A stretch of DNA of 64,000 nt. Source: Nocardioides sp. B-3. Lineage in GTDB: Bacteria; Actinomycetota; Actinomycetes; Propionibacteriales; Nocardioidaceae. A program made the position numbers and the translations under genes. Shown here piece by piece: positions 52,973 to 63,456 of this stretch; position 1 is the stretch's first letter; each line of letters begins with the position of its first letter. Below the pieces are notes generated by a model. That model ran no database searches. It saw nothing but the letters and a program-made list of their open reading frames with translations, and had not been told where the DNA came from. The stretch is from the NCBI RefSeq assembly GCF_024703895.1, contig NZ_CP087968.1, positions 3,658,001-3,722,000 on the forward strand, written 5' to 3'.

Positions 52973-53118
52973 CACCCATTTGGTTCATATCCGTGCATTC
53001 CGCGGACAGACACGCCGACGGCGTGGTTACGTGTGAGCACTCGTGTGGCGTCTGTGACTCCTTCCCCGGTGCGGCCCACATCTCCTGCTCCCGATCGCCC
53101 AGAGAGACCGACCGCGCC

Positions 53119-54361
53119 GTGAAGACCCCTGCTCGACGACGCCTGCCCGCGGCGTCCGCCACCGCTCTCGCCGGGCTGACGCTCGTGCTCTTCACGGGAT
53201 CGGTCGCGTTCGCCGTACCCCTGACACCGCACCGGGTGCCCTTCCCGTGCGGCCAGACTCGGACCGGGTCCACCCGCGGCAGCCACTCGCCCTCCATCCG
53301 CGCGATCGACTGGAACCGCTCCGGTGACGAGGGCGACACGGTCGTCGCGTCGGCCTCCGGCACCGTCACCACCGCCGAGCCGACCGGCTCCCGCGGCTAC
53401 GGTCACCACGTCGTGATCGACCACGGCAACGGCGAGAGCTCGGTCTACGGCCACCTCGACGCCGTCAACGTCGTCCTCGGGCAGTACGTCGACCGGGGGC
53501 GCGCTCGTCGGCACGGTCGGCAACACCGGGAACTCCCACGGCGCGCACCTGCACTTCGAGGAGCGCCGGGGACAAGTCCGTCGTCGCCTCGGCCTTCGGG
53601 GGGCGTGCCCTACTTCTACGGCAGCATCACCTCGTTCAATTGCGTCGACGTCCCGATCGCCGGTGACTTCACCGGCGACGCGATCTCCGAGGTCGCGGTC
53701 TATCGCCGCGGCAAGAAGTCGGCGTTCGTGGTCAACGACCCGGCGGGTGCGCGGGTGCTGGCGTTCGGCAACGCCACCGACGAGCCGGTCGTGGGCGACT
53801 GGGACGGTGACGGCGCGATCAACGTCGGCATCTTCCGGGCGAAGAAGGGCAAGTTCCGCCTGCAGACGCCCACCGGGATCGTCAAGGTCCGCTACGGAGC
53901 TGCCTCGGACCGCGTGGTCGCCGGCGACTGGGACGGCAACGGCACCGACGATGTCGGTGTCTTCCGCGCCAGCCAAGGCACCTTCTACCAGCGGATGGCG
54001 GACGGTTCGTCGGCCACCGTGCTGCTGGGCGACGTCGACGACCTGCCCGTCTCCGGCGACTGGGACGGCAACGGCGTGACCGACCTCGGCGTCTACGACC
54101 GGGCGACCGCGACCTTCACGCTGCGCCTCGTCGATGCAAGCGGCCGTGCTGACCGCACCCCTCGCGCTCGGCGTGCCCGGCGACCTGCCCGTTGCGGGAG
54201 ACTGGGACGGCGACGGGACCACCGACGTGGGCGTCTGGACGCCGTCCACGGCCACCTTCACGCAGGGAAAGGCATTGTTCTCCGCGCAGAGCGTGTTGCC
54301 CGAGGAGTTCGCCTCCCGCTTCGCCGCCACGACGATCGAGTTCGGGCTGCCCCGAGGCTGA
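53119..54361 (+). CDS. Secreted M23-type peptidase with FG-GAP-like calcium repeats
   Basis: About 413 residues. A signal peptide (LPAASATALAGLTLVLFTGS, VAFA) precedes a LytM/M23 domain with HSPSIRAIDWNRSGDEGDTV, HHVVIDHGNGESSVYGHL and GAHLHFEE. From about residue 175 come five repeats of about 45 residues built on GDWDGDG...VGVFR, where the DxDGxG-type loops look calcium-binding. The M23 part would cleave peptidoglycan peptides; the repeats may form a propeller. The GTG is at 53119. Breaks near 53500, 53572 (both CCGGGG where CCAGG is possible), 53600 and 54145. Confidence 0.78.
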
Positions 54362-54367
54362 CCGCCG

Positions 54368-55245
54368 TCAGGCAGGCGTCGCGCGACCCACGAGGTGCGG
54401 CGAGCCGTCCTTCGGGTTGGTCAGCGAGAACGTGTGCGTGCCACCGTCGAGGCGGTCGGCGAAGGCCACCGTGCCCGGCAGGAAGACCGGCTTCTTGAAG
54501 GCGACCTCGACGGTCACCGCGTCGGGCAGGCGGTTCTCGATGGCCGCGATGCTGCGGGCCTTGGTCCACATGCCGTGGGCGATCTGGCGGGGAACCCCAG
54601 CGCCTTGGCGGTCAGCGGGTAGAGGTGGATCGGGTTGTGGTCACCCGAGACCCCGGCGTAGGTGCGACCGAGGTCGGCGGGCAGCTTCCACTCCACGCCA
54701 CCGGTCGGGGCATCGGCGATGGCCGGGCCGGCGTCGGGCTCACCGTCGGGCTTGCCGCCTCGACGGAGGTACGTCGATGTCGACTCCCACACGACGTCGC
54801 CGCCGCTCGTCACGGTGGTCACGAAGTCGAGCAGCGCACCCTTGGCGTGAGCCCGCGGTGCCGCGACAGCCGTGGTCAGGTCGAGCACCTCGCCGACCGC
54901 GATCGCACGGTGGGCCGTGATGGTGTTCTCCGGGTGGACCATGCCGATGGCCGGGTAGGGGAACGCCGGGTCGCTCATGATCGCCATGTGCAGCGGGAAC
55001 GCCAGCATGTGCGGGTAGGGCAGGGGGACGGTGTCCTTGCGGGGGAACCCACACACGGCGGCGTACGCATCGACGTCGCTGCGCGTGGCCTCGACGCCGG
55101 TGCGGGCGTAGGAGAGGCCGGTGAAGGTCTTCGCCGAGGACTTCTTCACGCCGGGCAGCTGGTTGACGCCGGGCACGACCGGAAGCGCCGCCTTGAGCAG
55201 GGTGCTGAGTCCGCCGGGCGTTCCCGACAGCTGCTTGGCCTGCAT
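54368..55245 (-). CDS. htdX: MaoC-like (3R)-hydroxyacyl dehydratase, HtdX type
   Basis: About 292 residues. Hot-dog dehydratase with TFTGLSYARTGVEATRSDVD, VHPENTITAHRAIAVGEVLD and the hydratase motif YAGVSGDHNPIHLYPLTAKA near residue 205, then FPRQIAHGMWTKARSIAA and PVFLPGTVAF. HtdX dehydrates 3-hydroxyacyl chains. Gene order and TGATG coupling to the FabG4-like gene match mycobacterial Rv0241c-Rv0242c. One break near 54594 (C-run). Confidence 0.85.
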
Positions 55246-56581
55246 CAGGCGCCCAGCATCATCTGGCCGCACACCCGCACGACGTTGCCGTTGACGGCCG
55301 TCGATCCGGGGAGGCGAACCACGCGATGGCCTCGGCCACGTCGACCGGCAGGCCGCCCCGGCTGAGCGCGTTGAGGCGCTGGCCGACCTCGCGGGTGGCG
55401 AACGGCACGGCCGCGGTCATGGCGGTGATGATGAAACCGGGCGCGACGGCGTTGATCGTGATGCCGCGACCGAGGTCGTCGGCGAGCGAGTCGACGAAGC
55501 CGATGACGCCGGCCTTGGAGGCGGCGTAGTTGGTCTGGCCGACGTTGCCGGCGATGCCGGCGATCGACGCGACGCCGATGATCCGACCGTTGTCGTTGAC
55601 GACCTTCTCGTCGAGCAGCGCGCGGGTGATCCGCTCGGGGGCGGTGAGGTTGACCCCGATCACGCTGGACCAGCGGTCCTCGGCCATGTTGGCGAGCTTC
55701 TTGTCGCGCGTGATGCCGGCGTTGTGCACGACGATGTCGACCCCGCCGTGCTCGGTGGCGAGGTGGTGCGCGACGCGTGCGGTGCGTCCTTCGCGGTGAT
55801 GTCGAGGGTGAGGTAGTCGCCGTCGAGCTCCTTCATCAGCGCCCGGAGCTCGCTGGCGGCACGGGTACGTCGACGCCGACGACCTTCGCACCGTCGCGGT
55901 GCAGCACCCGGGCGATCTGCTCGCCGATGCCGCGGCTCGCGCCGGTGACCGGGGCCACCTTGCCCTCGAGCGGGCGGGCCCAGTCGGTCACCGCTTCGGC
56001 CTTCTTCTCCCGGTGGGCGCCGATGCGCACGACCCGGCCGGCCGGAGACGTAGGCCGACTTGGGGGAGAGGAAGAACGCGAGCGTCGAGGCCAGTGCCGA
56101 GTCGGCGCCCTTCGTCACGTAGACGAGGCTGGACGGTGCCGCCCTTGCCGAGCTCCTTGCCGAGCGAGCGGGTGAAGCCCTCGAGCGCGCGCTGGGCGAC
56201 CCGCTCCGAGCCCTTGACCGACTCGGGCGTGGTGCCGAGGACGACGACGCGCGGGCAGGTGTCGAGGCTGCGCAGCAGCGGGGTGAAGAACTCCCGGAGG
56301 GCGATCAGACCCTCGGCGTCGGTGATGCCGGTCGCGTCGAAGACGAGACCCTTGTACTTCTCGCCATCGGCCGTGGCGGTGGTGGAGGCGATGCCGAGTC
56401 CGTCGAGCACGGTGGGCAGCTGGGCGCTGAGCCGGCCCCGGCCGCCCGGGACGACGGTGCCCCGGACGAGCGGCGCGCCGTCGACGTACCGCTCAAGACG
56501 CGTGGGGCTGGGGAGGCCGAGGTTCTTCACCAGCAGCTTGCCGATGGGAGAGGACACGAAGCCCCGGTAACGGTCGCTCAT
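55245..56581 (-). CDS. fabG4: High-molecular-weight 3-oxoacyl reductase FabG4
   Basis: About 445 residues. An N-terminal flavodoxin-like domain (MSDRYRGFVSSPIGKLLVKN, VFDATGITDAEGLIALREFF) precedes the ketoreductase: VVTGASRGIGEQIA near 215, VHNAGITRDKKLANM, SIAGIAGNVGQTNYAASKAG. FabG4 reduces 3-oxoacyl-CoA with NADH. Breaks near 56130, 56045, 55865, 55785 and 55310. It is divergent from fadA2, 183 bases apart. Confidence 0.88.
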
Positions 56582-56764
56582 GGGTGTGGATCCTCCGGGG
56601 AGTCAAAGAGTGTGTGGGAAAGTTGTAACAAGTGGTGTAACTCTGTGTCCACATTTCGTGATGTGGCGCTCATTGCATTCCCAGCATGGGGTGTTGCGAG
56701 CAAGGATAGGAGCCGCGCTGGCAGTATCCGCCGCGCACACCAGTCGTCAGTCACAGGAGCCCAC

Positions 56765-58047
56765 ATGCAGGCCAAGACCCGCCGCGTCGCCGTCCTCGGC
56801 GGCAACCGGATCCCGTTCGCCCGGTCCAACAGCGTCTACGCCGGCGTCTCCAACCGGGAGATGCTGACCGCCACCATCGACGGGCTCGTCACCCGCTTCG
56901 GCCTCGAGGGCCAGACCGTCGGGGAGGTCGTCGCCGGCGCCGTGCTCAAGCACTCGCGCGACTTCAACCTCACCCGCGAGTCGGTGCTCGGCTCGAAGCT
57001 GTCGCCCGAGACCCCCGCGACCGACATCCAGCAGGCCTGCAGGCACCGGCCTGCAGGCCGCGATCACCGTCGCCAACAAGATCGCGCTCGGCCAGATCGA
57101 CTCCGGCATCGCCGGTGGCACCGACACCACCTCCGATGCTCCCGTCGCGATCAGCGACAAGCTGCGCAAGAAGCTGATGAAGGTCAACATGGCCAAGGAC
57201 ACCCCGAGCAAGCTGAAGGCGCTCGGTGCGATCCGCCCCGGCGACATCGGCATCGAGGTCCCGCAGAACGGCGAGCCCCGCACCCGCCTCTCGATGGGTG
57301 AGCACGCCGCGCTGACCGCGCTGGAGTGGCGCATCACCCGCGAGGCGCAGGACGAGCTGGCCGCGTCGTCGCACCAGAAGATGGCGGCGGCCTACGACCG
57401 TGGCTTCTTCACGGACCAGATCACGCCCTTCCGCGGCGTCGAGCGTGACAACAACCTGCGCGCCGACTCCAACGTCGAGAAGCTCGCCACCCTCAAGCCG
57501 GTCTTCGGCAAGGGGCGAGGCCGCGACCATGACGGCCGGCAACTCGACGCCGCTCAGCGACGGCGCCTCGGCCGTGCTGCTCTCGTCCGACGACTGGGCC
57601 AAGGAGCACAAGCTCCCGGTGCTCGCCTACCTCACGGAGTACGAGACCGCGGCCGTCGACTACGTCAACGGCAACGAGGGACTGTTGATGGCTCCCGCCT
57701 ACGCCGTACCGCGCATGCTGGCTCGCGCCGGACTGAAGCTCCGGGACTTCGACTTCTACGAGATCCACGAGGCCTTCGCCTCCCGGGTGCTCTCCACGCT
57801 CGCCGCGTGGGAGGACCCGGTGTTCTGCAAGGAGCGTCTCGGCCTCGACGCGCCCCTCGGCTCGATCGACCGCGCGAAGCTGAACGTCAACGGCTCCTCG
57901 CTGGCCGCGGCGCACCCGTTCGCCGCGACCGGCGGTCGGATCATCAACACGCTCGCGCACGAGCTGGCGGAGAAGGGCTCGGGCCGTGGCCTGATCTCGA
58001 TCTGCGCCGCCGGCGGCGTGGGCGTCGTCGCGATCATGGAGCGCTGA
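56765..58047 (+). CDS. fadA2: Acetyl-CoA acetyltransferase FadA2
   Basis: About 427 residues, thiolase. MQAKTRRVAVLGGNRIPFAR start; active cysteine in DIQQACGTGLQAAITVANK (near 92); EIHEAFASRVLSTLAAW; AAAHPFAATGGRIINTL; SICAAGGVGVVA. It stands divergent from fabG4 as in mycobacterial Rv0242c/Rv0243. Breaks near 57040 (TGCGGC read as TGCAGGC) and 57520 (G-run). It is followed by a hairpin and the IS element. Confidence 0.88.
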
Positions 58048-58066
58048 CCGGGCACAAAGTCGTCAG

Positions 58067-58102
58067 GTGCAGGAGTCCCCGCTTACGCGGGGACTCCTGC
58101 AC
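58067..58102 (+). terminator. Hairpin after fadA2, left of the IS
   Basis: GTGCAGGAGTCCCCGC pairs perfectly with GCGGGGACTCCTGCAC around the loop TTAC. It lies 20 bases after the fadA2 stop and ends nine bases before the IS end. Its core resembles the hairpin on the other side of the IS. Confidence 0.8.
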
Positions 58103-58110
58103 TAGTTGGC

Positions 58111-59858
58111 CGTTGCAGAGGCTGTTGCTAAATCGCCGGTCCGGGTACGTGACCTCTGAGCGCTGTGCCGAAATACTGGGGCCATGGCTCGTTCGTATCG
58201 TCCGGTTGATCGTGATCAGCAGTTTCTGATGCCTCCCTCGTTGCGTGAGTGGTTGCCGGAGGATCACCCGGTGTGGTTCGTGTTGGGGGTCGTGGAGGAG
58301 CTCGACACAAGCGGTTTCCATGCCCGGCACCCGAAGGTCGGTCCGGGGCGCCGCGCGTTCGATCCGGACCTGCTGCTGGGAGTGCTGGTCTATGCCTACG
58401 CGGTCGGGGAACGTTCCTCGCGACGGATCGAGACGCTGTGCGGTGAGCACGTGGCGTTCCGGGTGTTGTGCGGGCGCGATGTGCCCGACCATACGGTGAT
58501 CTCCCGGTTCCGCGCGACCCATGAGGACCGGTTCGCTGAGGTGTTCGCGCAGGTGCTGGTGCTGTGCGGGCAGGCCGGGATGGGCAGACTCGGCACGGTC
58601 GCGATCGATGGCACCAAGATCGCCGCGAACGCCTCGATCTTCGCCAACCGGGCCGAGGACTCACTGCGCGCTCAGGCCGACCGGATCGCCCGCCAGATCG
58701 CCGCCGAGGCTGCCGCGGCCGACGCGGCCGAGGACGAGCTGTACGGCGACAAGCACGGTGATGAGCTGGCCCCCGAGTTCGCCAACCCGGCCACCCGCGC
58801 GGCCGCGATCAAGGCCGCGCTGGCCGAGATCGAGAAGGAGAAGACCAAGCAGGCCGAGGAAGCCGCCGATGAGGCCGAGCGACGCGCACAAACCCGGCAG
58901 GTCCGGGCCGCGGCCCTGCGTGAGGAACTTGCCGCGGCCGAGCGGGAGGCCGCGGCACGGGTCGCGGCCCGGGAGGGCGTCCGGGAAGCGGCTCGCACCC
59001 ACGGCACGCGCCGCCCCAGCGGGCAACGGCCACAGTTGGTGTCATGGAAGGTCCGCCGGCTGCGCGAGCGGCTGGCAGCCCTTGAGCGTCGCGCGGCCAC
59101 CGCGGCTCCCCACCCCCGCAAGAGCATGGGCCGTGCGAGCACCCGGAAGGCGAACTTGACCGACCCGCAGAGCCGGGTCATGAACACGCGTACGGGCTGG
59201 GTGCAGGGCTACAACGCCCAGCTCGCGGTCACCGCCGACCACCTGATCCCGGCGCTGATGCTGACCCCGGGCGCCCACCGACATGGACTGCCTGCAACCG
59301 ATGATGAACGCAGCCCAGAGCGCCGCGAGGACCATCGCCCACACACGAGCCGACGACGGCGGTGACGATGAGATCGGGCTGGTCCCGGCCGATGCCGGCT
59401 ACTGCTCGATGGACAACCTCACCGCCCCCGGACCCAACCGGCTCATCGCCACCGGCAAGGACCGACGACTCGCCGACGAGGCCGCCGACGACCCGCGGAC
59501 CGGCCCACCACCGCCCGACGCGAGCCCCGCTCGAACGCATGCGGCACCAGATGAAGACACCCGAAGGACTCGCCGCCTACGCCCACCGCGGCGCAACCGC
59601 GGAACCAGTCAACGCACACCTCAAAGACCAGACCGGACTACGCCGCTTCAGCCGCCGAGGACTCGCCGCGGCCACCAGCGAACTCAACCTCGCCGCCGCA
59701 GTCGTGAACCTGCTCAAGCTCCACCGCCACACCACCGCAGCACTGGCCACCTGACGAGATCGGCCGGGCGCGCGCCCGGCCGACGACCCTCAACACCGCC
59801 ATCGCCGCCATCCCCACGCGCCGACGTACCGAAATCAAACAGCAACAGCCTCTGCAAC
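58111..59858 (+). mobile_element. IS1182-type insertion sequence
   Basis: 1748 bases bounded by a 19-base perfect inverted repeat: CGTTGCAGAGGCTGTTGCT at 58111-58129 and its complement at 59840-59858. It encodes a single transposase. It sits between the fadA2 terminator and the pyr operon. Flanking GGC on both sides may be a short target duplication, but the bases are too few to be sure. The transposase is complete apart from two single-base breaks, so the element may be active. Confidence 0.85.
58184..59754 (+). CDS. IS1182-family transposase
   Basis: About 524 residues, DDE transposase. PSLREWLPEDHPVWFVLGVV and RAFDPDLLLGVLVYAYAVGE open the IS1182 N-terminal domain. The acidic residues lie in VAIDGTKIAANAS, ADAGYCSMDN and TAEPVNAHLKDQTGLRRFSR. 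An alanine- and glutamate-rich coiled insert (near 165-275) is typical. Breaks near 59275 (GCC to GCCC) and 59515 (C-run). Confidence 0.87.
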
Positions 59859-59864
59859 GGGCCA

Positions 59865-59904
59865 GAAGCGACAGAGTCGCCGCTTAGGCGGGGACTCTGT
59901 CGCT
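59865..59904 (+). terminator. Hairpin right of the IS
   Basis: AAGCGACAGAGTCGCCGC pairs with GCGGGGACTCTGTCGCTT with one mismatch around the loop TTAG. The inner 24 bases differ from the hairpin left of the IS at only two positions. It lies about 100 bases before pyrR and would insulate the pyr operon from the IS. Confidence 0.65.
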
Positions 59905-59954
59905 TACTGGGGAACTCCGACACCAACCACGGCTGGTAGCCTCTGCGCCGTTCG

Positions 59955-59994
59955 ACATCCTTTAACGATCCGTCCTGTGAGGCGGAGAAGGAGG
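59955..59994 (+). promoter_or_regulatory. PyrR-binding RNA leader of the pyr operon
   Basis: The leader has TCCTTTAACG and then CCG-TCCTGTGAGG-CGG (59970-59985) directly before the ribosome site AAGGAGG (59988-59994). The loop TCCTGTGAGG matches the PyrR-binding consensus, UCC-N-G-N-GAGG. Bound PyrR would hide the ribosome site, as described for mycobacteria, so high UMP would lower translation of pyrR-pyrB-pyrC. Confidence 0.72.
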
Positions 59995-60002
59995 TCAATG
60001 GC

Positions 60003-60545
60003 ATGCAGACCAACGCGGCCGACCCTCGCATCGTGCTCGACCGGGGTGACATCGCCCGGGCACTGACCCGCATCGCCCATGAGATCCTCGAGCGCAACAA
60101 GGGCGCCGAAGATCTCGTCCTCCTCGGACTGCACACCCGCGGTGTGCCGCTCGCGCACCGGATCGCCGAGCGCATCCAGAGCGTCGAAGGTGCCGCGGTC
60201 GCGGTCGGCGAGCTCGACGTGACGATGTACCGCGACGACCTGCGCAAGCAGCCCACCCGCCGGGCGCACAAGACCGTGATCCCGACCGTCGGCATCGACG
60301 ACAAGGTCGTGGTGCTCGTCGACGACGTGCTGTTCTCCGGCCGCACGATCCGCGCCGCGCTCGATGCCCTTGCGGACCTCGGCCGGCCCAGCGCCGTACG
60401 CCCGGCAGTGCTGGTCGACCGTGGCCACCGCGAGCTGCCGATCCGCGCCGACCACGTCGGCAAGAACCTCCCCAGCGCCCGCTCCGAGCGCGTCAGCGTC
60501 CGGCTCGCCGAGTCCGACGACATCGACGAGGTGACCATCTCGTGA
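60003..60545 (+). CDS. pyrR: Bifunctional pyr operon regulator / uracil phosphoribosyltransferase
   Basis: Intact 180-residue PyrR. The PRPP loop is VVVLVDDVLFSGRTIRAALD near residue 105; also VLLGLHTRGVPLAHRIAERI and ELDVTMYRDDL. It binds pyr mRNA leaders when charged with uridine nucleotides and has weak uracil phosphoribosyltransferase activity. The ATG at 60003 is set eight bases from AAGGAGG; the ATG at 59998 is out of frame. Its stop overlaps pyrB (GTGA). Confidence 0.94.
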   Translation: MQTNAADPRIVLDRGDIARALTRIAHEILERNKGAEDLVLLGLHTRGVPLAHRIAERIQSVEGAAVAVGELDVTMYRDDLRKQPTRRAHKTVIPTVGIDDKVVVLVDDVLFSGRTIRAALDALADLGRPSAVRPAVLVDRGHRELPIRADHVGKNLPSARSERVSVRLAESDDIDEVTIS

Positions 60546-61469
60546 AGCACCTGCTCTCCATCAACGACGTCTCGCCGGACCAGATCCAGGAGATCTTCGA
60601 GACCGCTGCCGACATGCACGACGTGCAGAAGCGCGAGGTCAAGAAGCTCCCGGCCCTGCGCGGCCGCACCGTCATCAACATGTTCTTCGAGGACTCGACG
60701 CGCACGCGCTCGTCCTTCGAGATCGCCGGCAAGTGGCTCTCGGCCGACGTCATCAACATCTCCGCCAAGGGGTCGTCCGCCTCCAAGGGCGAGTCGCTGC
60801 GCGACACCGTGCTGACCGTCTGCGCGATGGGCGTCGACGGCCTCGTGATCCGCCACCCCGCGTCCGGCGCGGCCCAGCAGGTCTCCGAATGGGTCGACGC
60901 GGTTGTCATCAACGCCGGCGACGGCATGCACGAGCACCCCACCCGGGCTCTGCTCGACGCCTACACGCTGCAGCGCCGCCTCGGGCTCGCTCGACGGCAA
61001 GCACGTCGCCATCATCGGCGACCTGACTCACAGCCGGGTCTTCCGTTCCAACGTCCTGTGCCTGACCAAGCTGGGCGCGCACGTGACGGTGGTGGCGCCG
61101 CCCACGCTGATGCCCAGCGGGATCGGCCCGTGGTCCAAGGAGGCCGGGTTCGCGACGTCCTACGACATCGACGACGTCCTGCCCGACGCCGACGCGGTGA
61201 TGATGCTGCGGGTCCAGAAGGAGCGGATGTCGGGCGGCTACTTCCCGTCCGCGGGGGAGTACACCGTGGGCTACGGCCTCACCCGCGACCGGCTCAGGGT
61301 GCTCAAGCCCGATGCCCCGATCTGCCACCCCGGCCCGATGAACCGCGGCCTCGAGATCGCCGCCGACGCCGCCGACGCCGCCCAGTCGGCCGTGCTCGAA
61401 CAGGTCTCCAGCGGCCTCGCGGTGCGCATGGCCGTGCTCTACCACCTGCTTGCGGGAGAGGAATCCTGA
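60542..61469 (+). CDS. pyrB: Aspartate carbamoyltransferase catalytic subunit
   Basis: About 309 residues. It makes carbamoyl-aspartate in pyrimidine synthesis. Carbamoyl-phosphate site EDSTRTRSSFE near 55, then SAKGSSASKGESLRDT, HEHPTRALLDAYTLQRRLG, VMMLRVQKERM and CHPGPMNRGLEI. The GTG is at 60542. One break near 60988 (GGC to GGGC). Its TGA shares an A with the pyrC ATG (TGATG). Confidence 0.94.
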
Positions 61470-62736
61470 TGTCCCTGATCATCACCGGCGCCAAGGTGCT
61501 GGGGGAGAAGACGCAGGATCTGTACGTCGACGACGCCGGCCTGCTCGTGGCCGAGGCGCCCGCAGGGGCCGAGACGCTCGATGCGGACGGTCTCGTCGCG
61601 CTGCCCGGTCTGGTCGACCTGCACACGCACCTGCGCGAGCCGGGCCGCGAGGACGCCGAGACGATCCTGACCGGGTCGCGGGCCGCGGCGATGGGTGGCT
61701 TCACGGCGGTGCTCGCGATGGCCAACACGTCGCCGGTGACCGACACCGCCGAGGCCGCCCTGCGCGTCTTCGACCTCGGTCGCGAGGCCGGCTTGGTCGA
61801 CGTACAGCCCGTCGGTGCCGTCACCAAGGGACTGGCCGGCGAGGAGCTCGCCGAGCTCGGGCTGATGGCGCGCTCCGCGCCCGGGTGCGGGTCTTCTCCG
61901 ACGACGGCAAGTGCGTCCACGACGCGCGGGTGATGCGCCGGGCGCTCGAATACGTCAAGGCTTTCGGTGGCGTCGTGTCCCAGCACGCCCGGGACCCCAC
62001 CCCGGCGGGCCCGGCCGCGTGCTGCCACGAGGGCGAGATCTCCGGTCGTCTCGGGCTGCCCGGGTGGCCCGGCATCGCCGAGGAGGTGATCGTGGCCCGC
62101 GACGTGATGCTCGCGCGCCACACCGGTTCCCGCGTCCACGTCGCGCACGTCTCGACGGCCGGCTCCGTCGAGGTGCTCCGGTGGGCGAAGGCGCAGGGGA
62201 TCGACGTCACCGCGGAGGTCACGCCGCACCACCTGCTCCTCACCACCGACCTGCTCGAGGGCTACGACCCGACGTACAAGGTCAACCCACCGCTGCGCCC
62301 CGCCGAGGACGTGGCAGCGCTGCGCGTGGCGCTCGCCGACGGCACGATCGACGCCGTCGCGACCGACCACGCACCGCACGCGCGCCACGACAAGGAACAC
62401 GCCTTCGTCGACGCGGCCTTCGGGATGCTCGGCCCGGAGACCGCCCTCGCCGTCGTCCGGACCGCGCTGCCCGACCCGGCGTGGACCGACGTGGCCCGCG
62501 TGATGTCGACCAACCCGGCCCGCATCGCCGGCCTGCCCGGGCACGGCTCGCTCGACGTCGGCACTCCCGCGCACGTGGTCCTCGTCGACCCGTCCGCGTC
62601 CGTGACGATCGATCGCGCCGACTCGGTGTCGCTCTCGCGCAACAACCCGTGGCACGGTCGGGCACTCACCTCCCGCGTCGTGCACACGGTGTACGGCGGA
62701 CGCGTGACCGTGCGCGAAGGCGCGCTCACGTCCTGA
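61469..62736 (+). CDS. pyrC: Dihydroorotase
   Basis: About 423 residues, zinc amidohydrolase closing carbamoyl-aspartate to dihydroorotate. Metal ligands: DLHTHLREPGREDAETI near 50, VTPHHLLLTTD and VATDHAPHARHDKEHAF near 300. One break near 61877. The raw sequence reads HARDPTPAGPAACCHEGEIS where the family has AQDPTLAGP: both differences are CCAGG/CCTGG sites read as CCGGG/CCCGG (61990 and 62002). Confidence 0.93.
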
Positions 62737-62742
62737 TTCTTC

Positions 62743-62793
62743 GAGTCGAGTGATGAAGCGGCTCCATCTGCGGTGTGGCCCATCACTCGACTC
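62743..62793 (+). terminator. Hairpin after pyrC
   Basis: GAGTCGAGTGATG (62743-62755) pairs perfectly with CATCACTCGACTC (62781-62793) over a 25-base loop. It starts seven bases after the pyrC stop and lies before the next gene. Confidence 0.65.
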
Positions 62794-62813
62794 TGATGGG
62801 TAGCGTGGCGCCC

Positions 62814-63446
62814 ATGACCGAATGGGCCGAGATCACGACCGTCGCGGAGCTGGAGACGGTGGTGGGCGTTCCCGGGGAACGGGCCGCCAACAAGGAGCGC
62901 GCTGCGCTCACCGAGATCGACCGGGCATGGCTGGCTGCGTCGCCGTTCTGCGTGCTCGCGACTGCTGACGCGGACGGGCGATGCGATGCCAGCCCCAAGG
63001 GCGACCCGGCGGGACAGCTGGTGCACGTCCTCGACGAGCGGACCATCGCGCTGGCCGAGCGACCGGGCAACAAGCGGGTCGACGGCTACCGCAACGTGAT
63101 CGCCAACCCCTACGTCGGTCTCAACTTCGTCATCCCGGGCCGTGCCGACACGCTGCGGGTCAACGGCTGGGCGCGGCTGGTCAGCGACGCGTCGTTCTTC
63201 GACGAGATGGCGGTGCGCGGGCAACGACCGGTCCCGGCCCTCGTCGTTGAGATCGAGACCGTCTTCTTCCACTGCGGCAAGGCGTTCATGCGCTCGCGGC
63301 TCTGGGAGCCGGAGTCGTGGGCCCCTGAGGCCGTCGTCCCACGCCGGGCCGTGATCGCCCGGGAGCTGGAGCCCCAGCCGGACAAGACGCTCGCGGAGCT
63401 GGACGACTACTACCGGCCGGAGAACTACGCCAAGGGCCTCTACTGA
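62814..63446 (+). CDS. FMN-dependent PPOX-type flavoprotein (MSMEG_1061-like)
   Basis: Intact 210-residue protein of the pyridoxamine-phosphate-oxidase-like split-barrel superfamily: ASPFCVLATADADGRCDASP, KGDPAG, ERPGNKRVDGYRNVIANPYV, LRVNGWARLVSDASFFDEMA, FFHCGKAFMRSRLWEPESW. It is probably a flavin- or F420-linked oxidoreductase; the substrate is unknown. The ATG at 62814 is preferred over an upstream in-frame start. Confidence 0.82.
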   Translation: MTEWAEITTVAELETVVGVPGERAANKERAALTEIDRAWLAASPFCVLATADADGRCDASPKGDPAGQLVHVLDERTIALAERPGNKRVDGYRNVIANPYVGLNFVIPGRADTLRVNGWARLVSDASFFDEMAVRGQRPVPALVVEIETVFFHCGKAFMRSRLWEPESWAPEAVVPRRAVIARELEPQPDKTLAELDDYYRPENYAKGLY

Positions 63447-63456
63447 GGTTCGCCGC

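Noticed and set aside
52973..53118. c-di-AMP riboswitch before the M23 gene (common before actinobacterial cell-wall hydrolases)
   Set aside because: The 146-base leader lacks recognisable ydaO-motif elements. The 37-base gap before the KimA-like gene is too short for one.
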